From Pelodera strongyloides (lineage: Eukaryota > Nematoda > Chromadorea > Rhabditida > Rhabditidae), in the NCBI GenBank assembly GCA_036852015.1, contig JAANDG010000027.1, positions 372,001 through 436,000 on the forward strand: DNA of 64,000 nucleotides, given 5' to 3'. The notes beneath the pieces were generated by a model. It saw only the letters and a list, made by a program, of their open reading frames with translations. It had not been told where the DNA came from and did no database searches. The position numbers and the translations under genes were made by a program. Below are positions 36,398 to 48,109 of the stretch, one piece after another (position 1 is the first letter of the stretch; each line of letters opens with the position of its first letter).

Positions 36398-38308
36398 TCT
36401 GAAACTACAACGCGACACCACTTAAAACTTGCGTGCGCCAAAGTTCCCCATCCCATACCGTGAAAGTCCACCTTATTGCCGCGCACAAAAATGGGTCCAA
36501 CACAATGGTACGCGGCGCGGGCACCAGGGGTGGGCAAATGCCAGACGCTGCATCCCTTGTGCCACGCCCCTGCGGCGGGCCCTGTTCTGTGTGCGGCGTT
36601 GGTGAGGCGTTTCGTCAGTTATTGTGGCACGCCAGCCGTGTCCCGCAAGGGAACAAATTGGAAGCATAGGCCGTTTGGGTGAAGTGTGGAGAAATAGTTA
36701 CTCATATTCTGTAATGAATTAATGAATTCGGGAATTTTGAAGATGTTCGTGAAAATGAAATGATGCTGAAACTTATACTTTGGCTGCTCTACAGGACTTA
36801 TATCCACTCTCTTCGGATAAGGGTCGAACATCTGTGCAAATTTGACATTTAAAACACTTTATAGGAAATTCATTACGTAAATAGAGCGTGGACAACGGTG
36901 CCACTTGCCATGGCTGCACAATTCTGACACTTTAAACTTCCGTACCTGGCCACTACAAAATATTGTCGTGAACGGTTCCTGCTTATGAAAAATCAATCTG
37001 CTAAAACTTTCGCAGGTTATGCAGCAGGGCGTAGGCGTGACACTCAAATCATAACCAGGGAAAACGGAATAATTGCGAAACAACTGAAAAGCCGTCTTTG
37101 GTTTTTGGCGACTGCTCTGTGACCATGTGGTGACCACCTGACGACGGTTTTCGAGTAAACGTCACAAAAAAGTCAGTCATCCAATGGGAAAACCACGGAA
37201 TCGTCACCAAATGTTCTTCCGTTTCATATCGAACACCAAGATCATAGCGTGGTCATTAAAACAATTATGTTTCAAGTTATTGTACGCAAACGAAAATTAG
37301 TTAGTCTAAAAATCGTGCAATTCTTTCAAAAAGCGTCCAGCGTACCTTTCAACAACCTGCTGTTATGCCGCATTAACTGTTGTCACACCGAGTGCAGATT
37401 TGCAGATCATCGAACATCGAGTACAAACACCTACTGTATTTCTCAACTTAACCGTTCGTTCACTGCAGGTCAACATCCAGCTCACAAAGAACTAGACGTT
37501 GCGTAATTGGCCATAGCAGAAAAACTAGTCGAAATTCACGATTGCGATTCGAAGTCAGCAAGAATCTTCACTCAACAAACAAGCATTTCCCACCTACTCC
37601 GACCTACAAAGACATTAAAATAAAAATTATTTTTAATTATCCCTTTAAGCACTTTGTCCATTTTCCTGCTGATGTACTTTCGCGTTTTTCTGTATACTAA
37701 ATTGTTTCGATTTTTTCTGAATACTAAATTGTTCTTTTTCGGATGAACCACACATTAGGCATGAAGTTTGAGGGGTTTCCAGTAAAGCTAGAGTTCGTGA
37801 AGTTCTTATACATCTGACACTATATAACCAATTTGAACAACTACACACCGTATAAAATAAGAACAACAACCTTTATATAAAAAAAACCAACACCAACAAC
37901 ATGATAACTTGACTTGATGCGAGTATTCAATATTCAAACTTTGATAACGGTTAGCCTTTGGTTTCCTCGAAACAAAAAAAACTGAATTTAGCCACAACAA
38001 ACGATTATTCTAAAATAAACAAACATGTTAGGATAACTTATCAACTTCAAAGTCCTAGCTAATGGACAATATTCAACAATCCAAAATATAAAAAAAATGT
38101 CCAATTTGTACATATAAAAGAATCAGTTATTACTCTAATAATTATTATTATTAGCCATTTCACAAACTGAGCAGAAGCCGAAAACTCCATCTCCATATAT
38201 AGGTGTAGAAGTGTAGATTCTAGCGTGGCGCGAGATTCGGACGCTGAAATAAAATAATAATATGATTTTTATCTGAATGCTCACAAATAGGTTGGTGATA
38301 TTATATAT

Positions 38309-38448
38309 TTTAAAGCGAAATACCGGCCGGTTTTTGAAACGCATCGAGTAATAAAAAATCGAGCTAAATTCGAGCAAATTAGCACAAATACCCAAGAATT
38401 CAGTTGTCCGCGATGCGTTTCAAAAACCGACAGGTATTTCGCTTTAAA
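38309..38448. repeat. MITE, family C, intact
   Basis: TTTAAAGCGAAATACCGGCC begins it, and its near-perfect inverse (GACAGGTATTTCGCTTTAAA) ends it. GGTTTTTGAAACGCATCG and CGATGCGTTTCAAAAACC lie inside. The best-preserved short member of the family. Confidence 0.9.
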
Positions 38449-38613
38449 GAGGTATAACAGCCGGTGCTTGAAAGGAGTTGAACAATGCATTCCCATGCAT
38501 TATATGCCAATGAGTAGGATAAAAATGAAGAGAATTCGGCCCCGCTTAGCATAAAGGTATATGAATTCAAGTGTCCAACGTAAGTTTCAAATAAACCGGC
38601 CGATATACCGCTT
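38449..38613. repeat. MITE, family C variant, abutting the previous one
   Basis: The ends GGTATAACAGCCGGTGCTTG and CCGGCCGATATACCGCTTG are an imperfect inverted pair. It starts where 38309-38448 stops, so one element probably inserted at the edge of the other. Confidence 0.65.
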
Positions 38614-39171
38614 GCTTGAAGACTCAGTTTGTGTTCGCACCCCGTAGATTTTCCAGAAAAACGGCGCGCGGAACGCGAAAGGCGAGAAAATAAATTGGGG
38701 TTTTCCAATGCGTGCTACAATCTAGACAACACTTTTAATGGAGACAATCAGAGAAAAGCGAGAAATTTGGAGATGAGCCAACACCAAAAACCGATATCTG
38801 GCACATTTCCAAAAATGCGATCAAATCAAGCAAAGCATGAAAGGGAGACCGATTTCTCAAAAGAAACAACACAAAGACGAGGATTGAAAAACACTAGAAC
38901 CTACAAATCAGCAGATAATGCATCAACCCACACAGAGTTGTAAATTACGTATACAGGCCCGACCTTATATTGACAAAACTTGCGCGATACATGTTATGTT
39001 ATGCTACAAAAAACCCAATGTTTCGTTGATGCAATAAACCAGAATCACAATGTACAACTTCCAATACTGAAGTTGACGGTTGGTTCACCCATGTCGTTCA
39101 TAACATAATAACATTTGATCCGGTTTAGTTTAGGACCTTAGGAGATGATGTGCTGTCTTACCTTACGCCCC

Positions 39172-42100
39172 CTAGCAGAACTTCCATCTGTTTCCGCACA
39201 CGAGACAGAACACAAAAGTGGTCATCGGTTCGTCCGAAGAGCGTGTCTGCAGCTGGCTGTAAGTGCAGTTCTTCTGCTGGCACTTTCCGCACTTGAACAT
39301 ATCCGACGGGGTTCCTGAATGGATATTTTAAAGTGGTGTAACAGCCGATTTTTGAAACCGCTTTCAGATACCTGCACTCCCATGCATCATACACAAATGA
39401 GTATGATTAGAATAAAAATCGAGAGCACTTAGCACAAATACGCAGTTCTCCATCATATGTTTCAAAAACCGGCCATAATGTCGCTTTAAGGATACACAAA
39501 GGAAACATCTAGCTCTAGCCTAGCCCTAACTGAAGACGTTAGCAGTTCGTCAGCTGAAGCTAATCTGAGCTGGACTCAACTCTCAGCCTCATCACATCTA
39601 CGCCATCTACGGAATCAATCATAAACTTTGGGTATACAATCAACACGCTCTTGAACTTAAGAATAAACGTCTAAACTCTAAATATAAACTATGTCAATAA
39701 CTATACGTGAGCATGTCCAATTTCCCCTGTGATAAAAATTAAGGACATTTGGTTTAAGTATGGAGATAAAGAAATTAAGTAATGGCTGAAGTAAGCCCGT
39801 AAAGTACGATCAAAACCACTCACCTGTCAGAAGTAATAAACACCATAAACATCCTCTATAAAAAAAATTGTGCCTAAACAAATAGTGATAATCATTAATC
39901 ATAAAAATTCTACCTTGCTGCATAGTCATCTGGTGGTCCCTGATGCTCTCCTGTGTGAATTTGTCACGCATTTGTCGGATTTCATCCGATGCCATTTCTT
40001 CGGAAGTCATCACCTACAACAGGTCATAAAATATGATATTTTAATCAAAATTAACAAGTAAATCTGATTTCTATAACCCGTAGAGGTAGATCAAAGGCCA
40101 CTATTTCCAGAGCAATTAATATGGTACGCAGACACTCATTCGTACATCGAACGTAGTTAATGACTGAGAGCAATCCCACAAAATTTTTCCGTTTATATCG
40201 TTTAATGGGCTAATTGTGCTAATTGTACAATATTACGCACCACCACAAAAACCGCATGTACGCAAAAAACCGCATTGGGTGTTCGAACACTCAAAAACCG
40301 CACGCGCCAACTTTGTTACGCACGAAACCGCATAAAACCGCATTTGTTACACATGAAACCGCATGAACATATTCTTAGTAAAAAAACGTTCCAGCCAAAC
40401 CAGTTAATCTTTAAAGCGAAATGCTAGCCTCTTTGGAAAAATTGCGTATGATAAGCAAGTCCTATGTATCCAATTAGCATAGGATACATAGGATTTGCTT
40501 ATCATATGCAAATTTTCCGAAGGGGCTAGCATTTCGCTTTAATAAACCGAAAATGCACTGCACACAAATAAATTAAATTAAGAAAACTAATAAATAAAAT
40601 AGGTGACATGTTTCCAGAGTTTACCGTATATTACCAAGCTACTGCGTGGAATGATTATTCCTATTATAACGCAACATCTGTAATTGATTACCTTCATAAA
40701 AAATGCAAAGAATAGTTTTTAGCAGGATTTTAGCTTCATGTGTAACACTGTGGTGTTTTTGCGGTTTCGTGCGTAACAAAGTTGGCGCGTGCGGTTTTTG
40801 AGTGTTCGAACACCCAATGCGGTTTTTTGCGTACATGCGGTTTTTGTGGTGGTGCGTAATATTGTACAATTAGCCGTTTAATGTATGATTTCATGTGTAT
40901 TATTCTATTTTAGTTCAATTTGTATGTTTTCTGTGATATGTTCGACAAACTGTGCATTTACTTTTTGTGTACGTAATTAAATATTATATCATTAAAAAAA
41001 AAGATAATAAGAGATTGGTTGGATGAAGACCAGTTCTATGGCTCTCACTCGCTGTTTGCCCTTCTTATCCACTAAAGCATTTATACTAACATTAAAAGTA
41101 TAACGTATCAATTGAGGATCTAATTATATTAATGGCCGGCAGCTAACACGGACATGTACTGTCGCTGTGTTTCATCCTTCACTTCTAAACCATGTGTTTT
41201 CAGTTCTTGTTTAGCTTCAACGTTTCGTGCGATTTCAATAATATTACGAGAATCATACCGGAGGACGGAGTATACTATTACTACCCATATATTCCAACCA
41301 ACTATCCCACATACACTGCATACTTTAAGCAAACATAACTAAACTACCACATATTGAAGCTAAACAACAAAATAAAATGAAAAAAACCAAGCTTACCGCG
41401 AATTTATCCGGTTCGACTACTCCCGTAAGAACGTTCTCTCTCAAGGCAGTATTCTTCTTGTCACGAAGGTTGAAAACCCGAGATCGCAGCGCACTGCGGT
41501 ACTTGTCTCCGCTACCCTTGTGGAACTAAATTTCATTCCTATCAATTTCTGATATTACTAATATTTAATATTATAATGTTGCTATTATTAATATAATACC
41601 TCTTTTTCAAATATACATTCTACTCACACAGTCACAAATATTCAAAACGATATATGGACTCGAACCAACTGAGGAGGAAAATACAAAAAATGATGAAGTA
41701 CAGAAACATACAATGCCACGAGACCTGCCCTAACATGCACCAAAAATACAAAATACAAACAAACCTTTAAAGCGAAATACCGGCCGGTTTTTGATCGCGT
41801 ACAACTGAATTCGTTGCAAATTCGTTCGAATACAGCTCGATTTTATTCTAATTTATATTCATTTGCATAAGCAGCATAAGAATGCTGGTCTTCTCGATGC
41901 GTTTCAAAAACCGGCCGGTATTTCGCTTTAAACAAAACTAGAACAGAAAATAAGATATCTTACGTCAAAAAGCTTTTGTTCAATCTTCACCGCGAGCAGC
42001 TCACAGTCCAGAGTTCCGTCGGGAAGTTCATGAGATTTCAACGCGCCCAAAAGCATTGTGGCCGCCTTGACACGCATCTGAATTAAATAATTTGTACATA

Positions 42101-45100
42101 AAAAAGCCAATGAGTAAATAATTCAACTAAAAAGTCCATAGAATGAAAAAAAATGATGTATTAGCACAACTGTAGCCGTATGTACGAACACCGGGAATAT
42201 GCTCCCAGCTCCCAGTGGGAGGTGGGAGAAAGAGAGGGATCGCACGAATCAGAGACAAATTCTCCCAACCGGGGAGGCTCCCTGCTCCCACTGTTCGTGC
42301 ATACGGCCATAGGATCGTAATGGATAGATACATTCAAGTAGTTTGAATCGAATCGATGTACATCAGCAAGTAATAATACAGCACCAGAATACCAGGAAAG
42401 AGAATTAGAGTAAAAAATTCATACGAATAAGGCTCACAACAAGAAAGGTGATATTACAGTAAAGAAACACGAGAATACAGCACTGATTATGCTTTTCTAG
42501 CCAATACTACATTTCTTAGGAAAGCTATACAACTGAAATAAAGACCGCATAAAACAACAATACAAAAGTACACGCAGCACCTACGGCATCAAAATTGATA
42601 ATAAAAAAAATCATCAACGTACATCATCGGTTTGCAGATGCTTCGGGGGGAAAGATCCCGAAAACTGTGGAGGGATGATGGGAGCCTGGAATATGCAATT
42701 ATGTAATTAGTTAGGTAAGTGTAATTGCCCGTAGTTAAGCGATAATCACAATTATACACATTTAAAACATTTCATATCACGTTTCATCTGATCAAGCAAC
42801 GAGCAATATCTTATTGGGTTTGTGGACTTAAATTGCTAAACTAGCGGAAAACGCTGCATTTCTGCATAAGAACAGAAATAAAAATGTTTATAAGTAATAG
42901 TGTTTCATCTCATCACGCAATGAGCAATATCTTATTGAGTTTGTGGACATAAATTGCTAAACTAGTGGAAAACGCTGCATTTCTGCATAAGAACAGAAAT
43001 AAAAATGTTTATGATAAGTAATAACAGTTTACCTTTGATGACTTGGACGATTCCCCGCTTCCCTGAGAAAGATTCGAGTTCGATCCCTGAGAGTCTGAGC
43101 GTTTTATGGGGGCAGCCTGCAAAAGAGTAACAATAACATAGAACACCCAACAAAATGGTTTATAAATAGAATAAAGAATAAGATAATACACCACAATTCC
43201 TGCATAAGCCACCCACCAACACTCTCACAAACTTCAGGAAATTAACCAATAATAAAAGCAAATTTCAAAACACTAACTTAAAGCAATACGCAACCTAAGG
43301 TACACTGAACATTTAACGGTCAATAAAACGAGGAACACGTAACCCCATATCACACATTTAAAACATTATTGAAAAATCTAACCTTATCTTTCTCCTTGTC
43401 ATCTTTCTTCTCCTTGTTAGCAGATTTACCGTTGCCATCGAGAAGACCCTTCCACTCCTACAAAAAGCAAAAATCATATTAATTGCTTTACCTTTACGTA
43501 TCGATAACATTGAATTTCTTTTATATTGCCGATAACAGGGCATAAAACTCGTCGGGAAAAGCTCAAAACCACCATCCAAATTAATATTGTTTCCCGAAAT
43601 TGTATCTATTTATGATACGTTTCTGATTTTCACCATGCCTTGTATTCCAATCGCGAACCGCGACTTTGGTATGGCTACGAGCTCAATACCAACATCCAAA
43701 TTTATGCAGTATACTAATTCGGATGGTGATTTCGTCGGTCAGTTCGTCAACGAGTTTCCGATTAAAAGTAAAGGACTTGTTCTTTCTACCCTATGGGACC
43801 CGATTCTATTAGTTCTTATACCAACTAGTGGTCATGTTTCAATAAGCCTTTATATTCATGAATTCAGAATTCACCCAGTAAACAATCACCATATACCGGC
43901 ATATACTACTTCGCTACGCTAAAAAAATATATGTATATGAATGACATTTTAAAAGCAGAAAAATATGGAGAAATAAAAGTCCCTACTTACCAACATAATG
44001 ACCTAACTTCGTAACTAAACATAGTAACATTGTAAAATTGTAACAGCTAATAGCTATTAAACCAAGACTAGTCAAAAATATTTTCACCAAGAGCAATACG
44101 AGAGTTAATTGCGTTCGATTTGCTTCTGTACTTTTTGATTACATTCAAATTATTAAAACAAATACATAAATCAACATCACTAGAAATAGAAACCGCGATA
44201 ATAATAATAATAATAATAATAATAACGGCACACCTTTATAAGGCCCTTAGCACGCTTTGCTAGTTTCTCGTCCTTGGTCTTCTTTCGCAACTCATTAATT
44301 GTCATTCCAATGCGAGTCTTCTGAAATTCAAGAATAAATTAAAAAAAAAATGTTTCTAATAATAAAACTAACTTACATGCAAAAGGCAAAGTATCCACTT
44401 AAATTGTTTTAAGTCACAGATCCACAAAAAATGTATTTGTTCTTAAAGCCAGATAACAGCCGGTTTTTGAAACGTACATTGGACGCTGTATTCCCATTTA
44501 TACAAATAACTGCGCATTTGTTTAGCCTAACTATATTCATTTGTAAACAACATATGCAAATGCGGTTAGCCAACCTACGTTTCAAAACAAAAACTGGTGG
44601 TTGTATCGCTTTAAAATTAGTGGATGATCGGAAATAGAAAACAACCTTTTTACTCGGCAGAAACTACAAACTAAGAAAACCGACACACGAAGACAAAAAA
44701 GCAGTCTCACGTTTAAAAAAAAAACGAGATAATTTAAAACCCACTGTCAGGACGTCAATGGTTATTGGGAGTTTAGCCAATGCGTACAGAATATCCGAGG
44801 CTTCGTCCGTCTAGAATAATCATAAAATAAACCATTATTCCAATTATTCGTTGCATTGGTTCCTCCAAGAACAGTGAATCAAGCATCATGATTATATACA
44901 AAAACGCAATTCCCCCAAACAACTGCATGAACATTCCAAAAAATGTGTAAATTGTCACTTAGGTTAGCTCTAGCTCGTTCTCTCCGTTATATAAGGCTGT
45001 ATTAATATAAAACAAGCACAATTCAATGTAAACAAAAGGTAGGAACAAATAAAACGTTAATGACAATGATGTTTACACGTCTGTTCATTTGGTTATACTT

Positions 45101-45228
45101 ATCGTTATAATTATTGCTTGTTTCGAACAAAGATTCAGATATGATTCAACTCACTATACCTTGTCCGTTTCGATCAACTTTGTCAGCTTCTTTCCAATAG
45201 AAAGGACTTCATCTTCACAAGAAGACAT
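39172..45228 (-). CDS. Transcription elongation factor TFIIS, complete
   Basis: Nuclear factor that rescues stalled RNA polymerase II by stimulating cleavage of the nascent RNA. Minus strand exons: 45160-45228, 44745-44810, 44234-44320, 43383-43457, 43033-43116, 42623-42685, 41964-42077, 41397-41525, 39914-40013 and 39172-39314. Phases fit and give 309 residues, normal for TFIIS. Domain order: N-terminal helical (LW) domain 1 to about 80 with [13 protein letters not shown]; an S/K-rich linker; the central Pol II-binding domain about 148-250 ([27 protein letters not shown]); and the zinc ribbon 264-309 with C271, C274, C299 and C302, ending CGNRWKFC. The acidic pair D290-E291 (RSSDEPMT), which enters the polymerase active site, is intact. 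GTTTAG nine nt before the ATG is a possible trans-splice site. Introns hold many MITEs. Confidence 0.96.
39326..39489. repeat. MITE, family C variant, beside TFIIS exon 10
   Basis: The ends are TTTTAAAGTGGTGTAACAGC and CCGGCCATAATGTCGCTTTAA with TTTTTGAAAC/GTTTCAAAAA inside. Its left end is about 11 nt from the 3' splice site of the last exon. Confidence 0.75.
40078..40185. repeat. Dispersed repeat shared with 11855-11965
   Basis: GTACGCAGACACTCATTCGT and neighbouring sequence match the reverse complement of 11855-11965 along about 105 bp. It lies in TFIIS intron 8. Confidence 0.8.
40218..40875. repeat. Long inverted-repeat element with 'aaaccgcat' motifs
   Basis: The left arm (about 40218-40370) and right arm (about 40735-40875) are inverted copies, with ends AATTGTACAATATTACGCAC and GTGCGTAATATTGTACAATT. 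The arms carry repeated AAACCGCA words. A smaller palindromic element (40411-40542) sits inside. No coding potential. Confidence 0.85.
40411..40542. repeat. Palindromic MITE nested in 40218-40875
   Basis: TTAAAGCGAAATGCTAGCC opens and GGCTAGCATTTCGCTTTAA closes it; the middle ATCCTATGTATCC/GGATACATAGGAT also pairs. The outermost bases are those of family C. Confidence 0.85.
41766..41932. repeat. MITE, family C
   Basis: TTTAAAGCGAAATACCGGCC and its exact inverse GGCCGGTATTTCGCTTTAAA form the ends. It lies in TFIIS intron 7, about 30 bp from exon 7. Confidence 0.9.
42171..42311. repeat. Palindromic MITE resembling family P
   Basis: GTAGCCGTATGTACGAACA and TGTTCGTGCATACGGCCAT form inverted ends, with GGGAGAAAGAGAGGGATCGC inside. 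It has the same overall plan as 3002-3140 but different end sequence. Confidence 0.75.
42781..43021. repeat. 121-bp tandem duplication in TFIIS intron 5
   Basis: 42781-42901 and 42902-43021 are about 92 percent alike (both contain GAGCAATATCTTATTG and GGAAAACGCTGCATTTCTGC). The second copy runs up to 12 bp from exon 5. Confidence 0.85.
44443..44614. repeat. MITE, family C variant
   Basis: The ends are TTAAAGCCAGATAACAGCCG and GGTGGTTGTATCGCTTTAAA, with GGTTTTTGAAACGTACATTG inside. It lies in TFIIS intron 2. Confidence 0.7.
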
Positions 45229-45685
45229 GGTTTCCCACTAAACAGAGAGAATATTACTGAAAGGGAAAAGTTCGAGAAACAATAATCAACGATAGAACAC
45301 AACTCATAGGCTACAAACTTAAAGCTCAGTGCTACAGTTCAATTAAAACATCACAATAATCAAATGAATATGACCTAAGAAGAAGCGAAAATACACACAT
45401 ACCTATAAAAAGGCACAAGGAGGCAAAGCAAAGAGTCGCAACGCCCACACGCCTCATTACAGAACTACGGTAGAAATGATACGGTATACAAGAACGCAAG
45501 CACAAACGTACATGCTAAAGTAAATGTCGTGTCCCATAACACGTAGTATAAAATAAACCACATGACGAGTTAGTAAAATATCAGAGTTCATTCAGTAAAT
45601 ACAGCATAGCACAAGTGAGGTTTGCAAATTGAGCCGTTTTAAAGGCATTCAGATCAGGAGTATAACTTGGACGTCGAATAGAGCA
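45229..45685. other. Gap between POLE4-like and TFIIS genes
   Basis: 457 bp separate the POLE4-like stop from the TFIIS ATG on the minus strand. No clear AATAAA is seen just after the POLE4-like stop. Typical nematode operon spacing is nearer 100 bp, so joint transcription is only a possibility. Confidence 0.4.
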
Positions 45686-48109
45686 TCACATCTTCCAGTT
45701 TGGCTGAAAATTGAAAAACATGAAAGTGCACAACAATATCATCAAAAACAAAAACAATCGGTGTTCTCGTAAGTTAGTAAGACAAATAATGCAAGTTCAA
45801 CCTAAAAGTGAATTTTGTTTGATTCTGTCTGATGCATTTGAGAATCTCGAACTGTCCATGCAAAAAAAAACCAACCTCAACACAAAACTATTCTATTAAT
45901 CACCTCACAATTTTCGTCTCGTCTCATTTAAACTGTTGGATACACATATCTTCTAGCGGTGCGCAACAGGACCCAATTTAACCAGAGCAATATACATCGA
46001 ACTTTTCAAACACCTTAACACTTACCGCTATTGTATCCTCAATGTCAGCAGTAGTCTCGCGGTTTCCAGAATCGTCCATTCGTAATTCAAATCGCGATTC
46101 TTCGTCGTCTTCAGGAGGACTTCCTGCAAAGTTCGTTATAACTTTCACTTTCAGGTAAATGATAATAGCGAAAGGGCGGAAAAATCACGGTGGATATATA
46201 CACCTAGATTGAAGACAGATTGACAGGATTTATCATTTTGTCTCGACGTTTGCACTATAAACTAAACTGATTGGACTGATCCAACCCATGCCTATGCCCT
46301 TGGGCGCTGATTACGACGAACGGACGAACGGCACAGTTTAAATATATAATATAGTTTAAATTAAATATACACCTATCACTTTTTAGTTTCCATAGAAACC
46401 ACTTTGAAAGTCACTCGCCTCGGTCTTCAACCAGATTATCCGATACGTGGAATTTAGTAAAAAAATTGTTAACTAACCTGCTCCAAGCATCGTTTCTGTT
46501 CGTTCCGTCTCAGCAATATCCGTTTCTAGTTGAAAATCGATTGGACTAGTATCTTCACGCTCGACAATCTCACTGATATCTTCCGTTTCCGCCTCTTCAG
46601 GGATTTCATCATCACGACTAATGGGACCCTCTTCATCATTCTCTTCCAGAGTTTCCCCAAGACTATCTGAAATGTGTAATTTATTTTTAAATTACACATT
46701 TCAGATACTCTGAACTACGATACATCCGTTGAAACACAAAAGACGTGCCAGTGAAATGACCCAGCGCTTACATAGTAGTCAGGATTCTGACAAATTTAGA
46801 TCTGAGGGGTGATTTTTTTTTTGGGGGGGGGGGGGGAACCCTCCACCCTCATTTTCCTGGTCCTGGTATTCTGGGGAGGTAAAAGGATCACATTTCTTAG
46901 CATTTTCTTCAGACGTCACACCATTTTTCGTCTAATCTTGGGCTTAGCCAGCGCACCATATTGGCAAACTCACAAATAGCACAAAGCAAATTCACAATTC
47001 ACAAATCGGGCACAGATCGCAATCGCATGTCCTGTGTAAACATTAACACTGCAAAACGACGTGGTGCAGCAGTTAACGCATTCATGTTAATTCTCATAGC
47101 ACATAGTACATATTCCATATTCGCCATTGCGACCAGAGACGAGCTGAGCCTATATTATACAGATGCGCGATCGCGATGTCACACAAACATTCATGCAGAA
47201 AGAACGGGGACATCCAAAAAGAGAAATATAACGACCATCTGTACCTTCTGCATTGTCCTGAACATCCTCCAGCCAATTATCCAACGCATCTTCGAGGAAC
47301 TCAAACGTTGGATTCATTGCAATTACCTTGTCTGGAATATACGAAGATTAAACCCAGTGCTTGGATTAGAGCTGAAAAGTAATCTCAAGCAAGTTGAACA
47401 AGGAATAAAACGCCGAATCGTTTCACGAGAGAGACGACAAAAACACCCACCAATATCCTTATTTTGGACCGTTTTCCGCTTTTCTAAAACGGCCTGGGTG
47501 TAGGCAGCGCGTGCAAGTTCTTCTATGAAAAATTCCTGAAATCAAGTGTATTTGTATTGTAGTAGAATGAATTGTTCCAACTAATCCAACTACAGCCGGT
47601 CATGAAGCCACCGAACCGAACAAGACAGCATTAGAAACCTACAAAGCAAGGTAGATTCTGTATCATATCACAGACATTTGCTGATAAGTAACCTAGAAGA
47701 AGAAGACTAGAACCCCTAAAACTTTAAACCTTACCGTAGCTTTTGAGATCAATTTGACGGCATCGGAATTAATCGTGTCCAGATCCGGGTCAAGTTTGCA
47801 AATGTTGCGGATCTACAACAAAAGACTTCCACGAGACGAGAAAACTAACTACCTCCTTGGAAGACCAAGTGACCAAGACAAGAGTCAATCGAAATAAATA
47901 TGGGCTTAGTTTGATTTAACAAAAACTAATATCTACCACCATTTTCAAACACACAGCACCACAGCAACCCAAACGAAGCCTTCGCCACGCCGAAAATTAG
48001 CGCAACTTACCTTGCTGAACGGGAACTGAGTTTTGATTGAATCAAAAAGGTATAATGGATCCGTTTCCGTTGTAGCCAAGCTGCTGTCGTCACAGATTTC
48101 CGATGTCAT
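45686..48109 (-). CDS. POLE4/CHRAC-like histone-fold protein with acidic tail
   Basis: Small histone-fold subunits of this type pair with a second histone-fold protein in DNA polymerase epsilon and chromatin-accessibility complexes. Minus strand exons: 48011-48109, 47735-47812, 47451-47535, 47245-47331, 46478-46666, 46026-46123 and a short last exon 45686-45703. Phases fit and give 217 residues. A histone fold spans about 22-115: FPFSK-IRNICKLDPDLDTINSDA, then EFFIEELARAAYTQAVLEK, RKTVQNKDIDKVIA and FEFLEDALDNW, matching the POLE4 pattern (R-x-x-K/C-KADPD, LFVE.IA..AY, RKTL...DL..AI, FLE..L). The last 100 residues are very acidic and disordered (SLGETLEENDEEG onward), longer than the tail of human POLE4. 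TTTTCAG five nt before the ATG is a likely trans-splice site. The 18-nt last exon is the least certain part. Confidence 0.85.
46808..46834. repeat. Homopolymer T10-G15 run in intron
   Basis: About ten T followed by about fifteen G in intron 4 of the POLE4-like gene. Such runs are prone to length error in assembly. Confidence 0.8.

Larger units (their letters stand above)
36398..39171. other. Intergenic, 2.8 kb, MITEs and a GC-rich patch
   Basis: A GC-rich patch lies at about 36425-36675 (GCGGCGCGGGCACC and similar words), perhaps a decayed relative of 15642-15955. MITEs lie at 38309-38448 and 38449-38613. An ORF at 38629-38943 (+) after TTTTCCAG is lysine/arginine-rich and cannot be joined to anything, so I do not call it a gene. 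Confidence 0.5.

Noticed and set aside
38629..38943. 104-codon lysine/arginine-rich ORF after TTTTCCAG
   Set aside because: It looks hydrophilic and could be a last exon, but I found no upstream exon in phase and its start lies in MITE sequence.
43587..43922. 111-codon plus-strand ORF in TFIIS intron 3
   Set aside because: No known domain, no acceptor or donor that joins it to anything. It could be an old gene fragment but nothing supports a call.
46961..47503. 180-codon plus-strand ORF
   Set aside because: It overlaps antisense to exons of the POLE4-like gene and otherwise covers its intron; the minus-strand model explains the coding signal.
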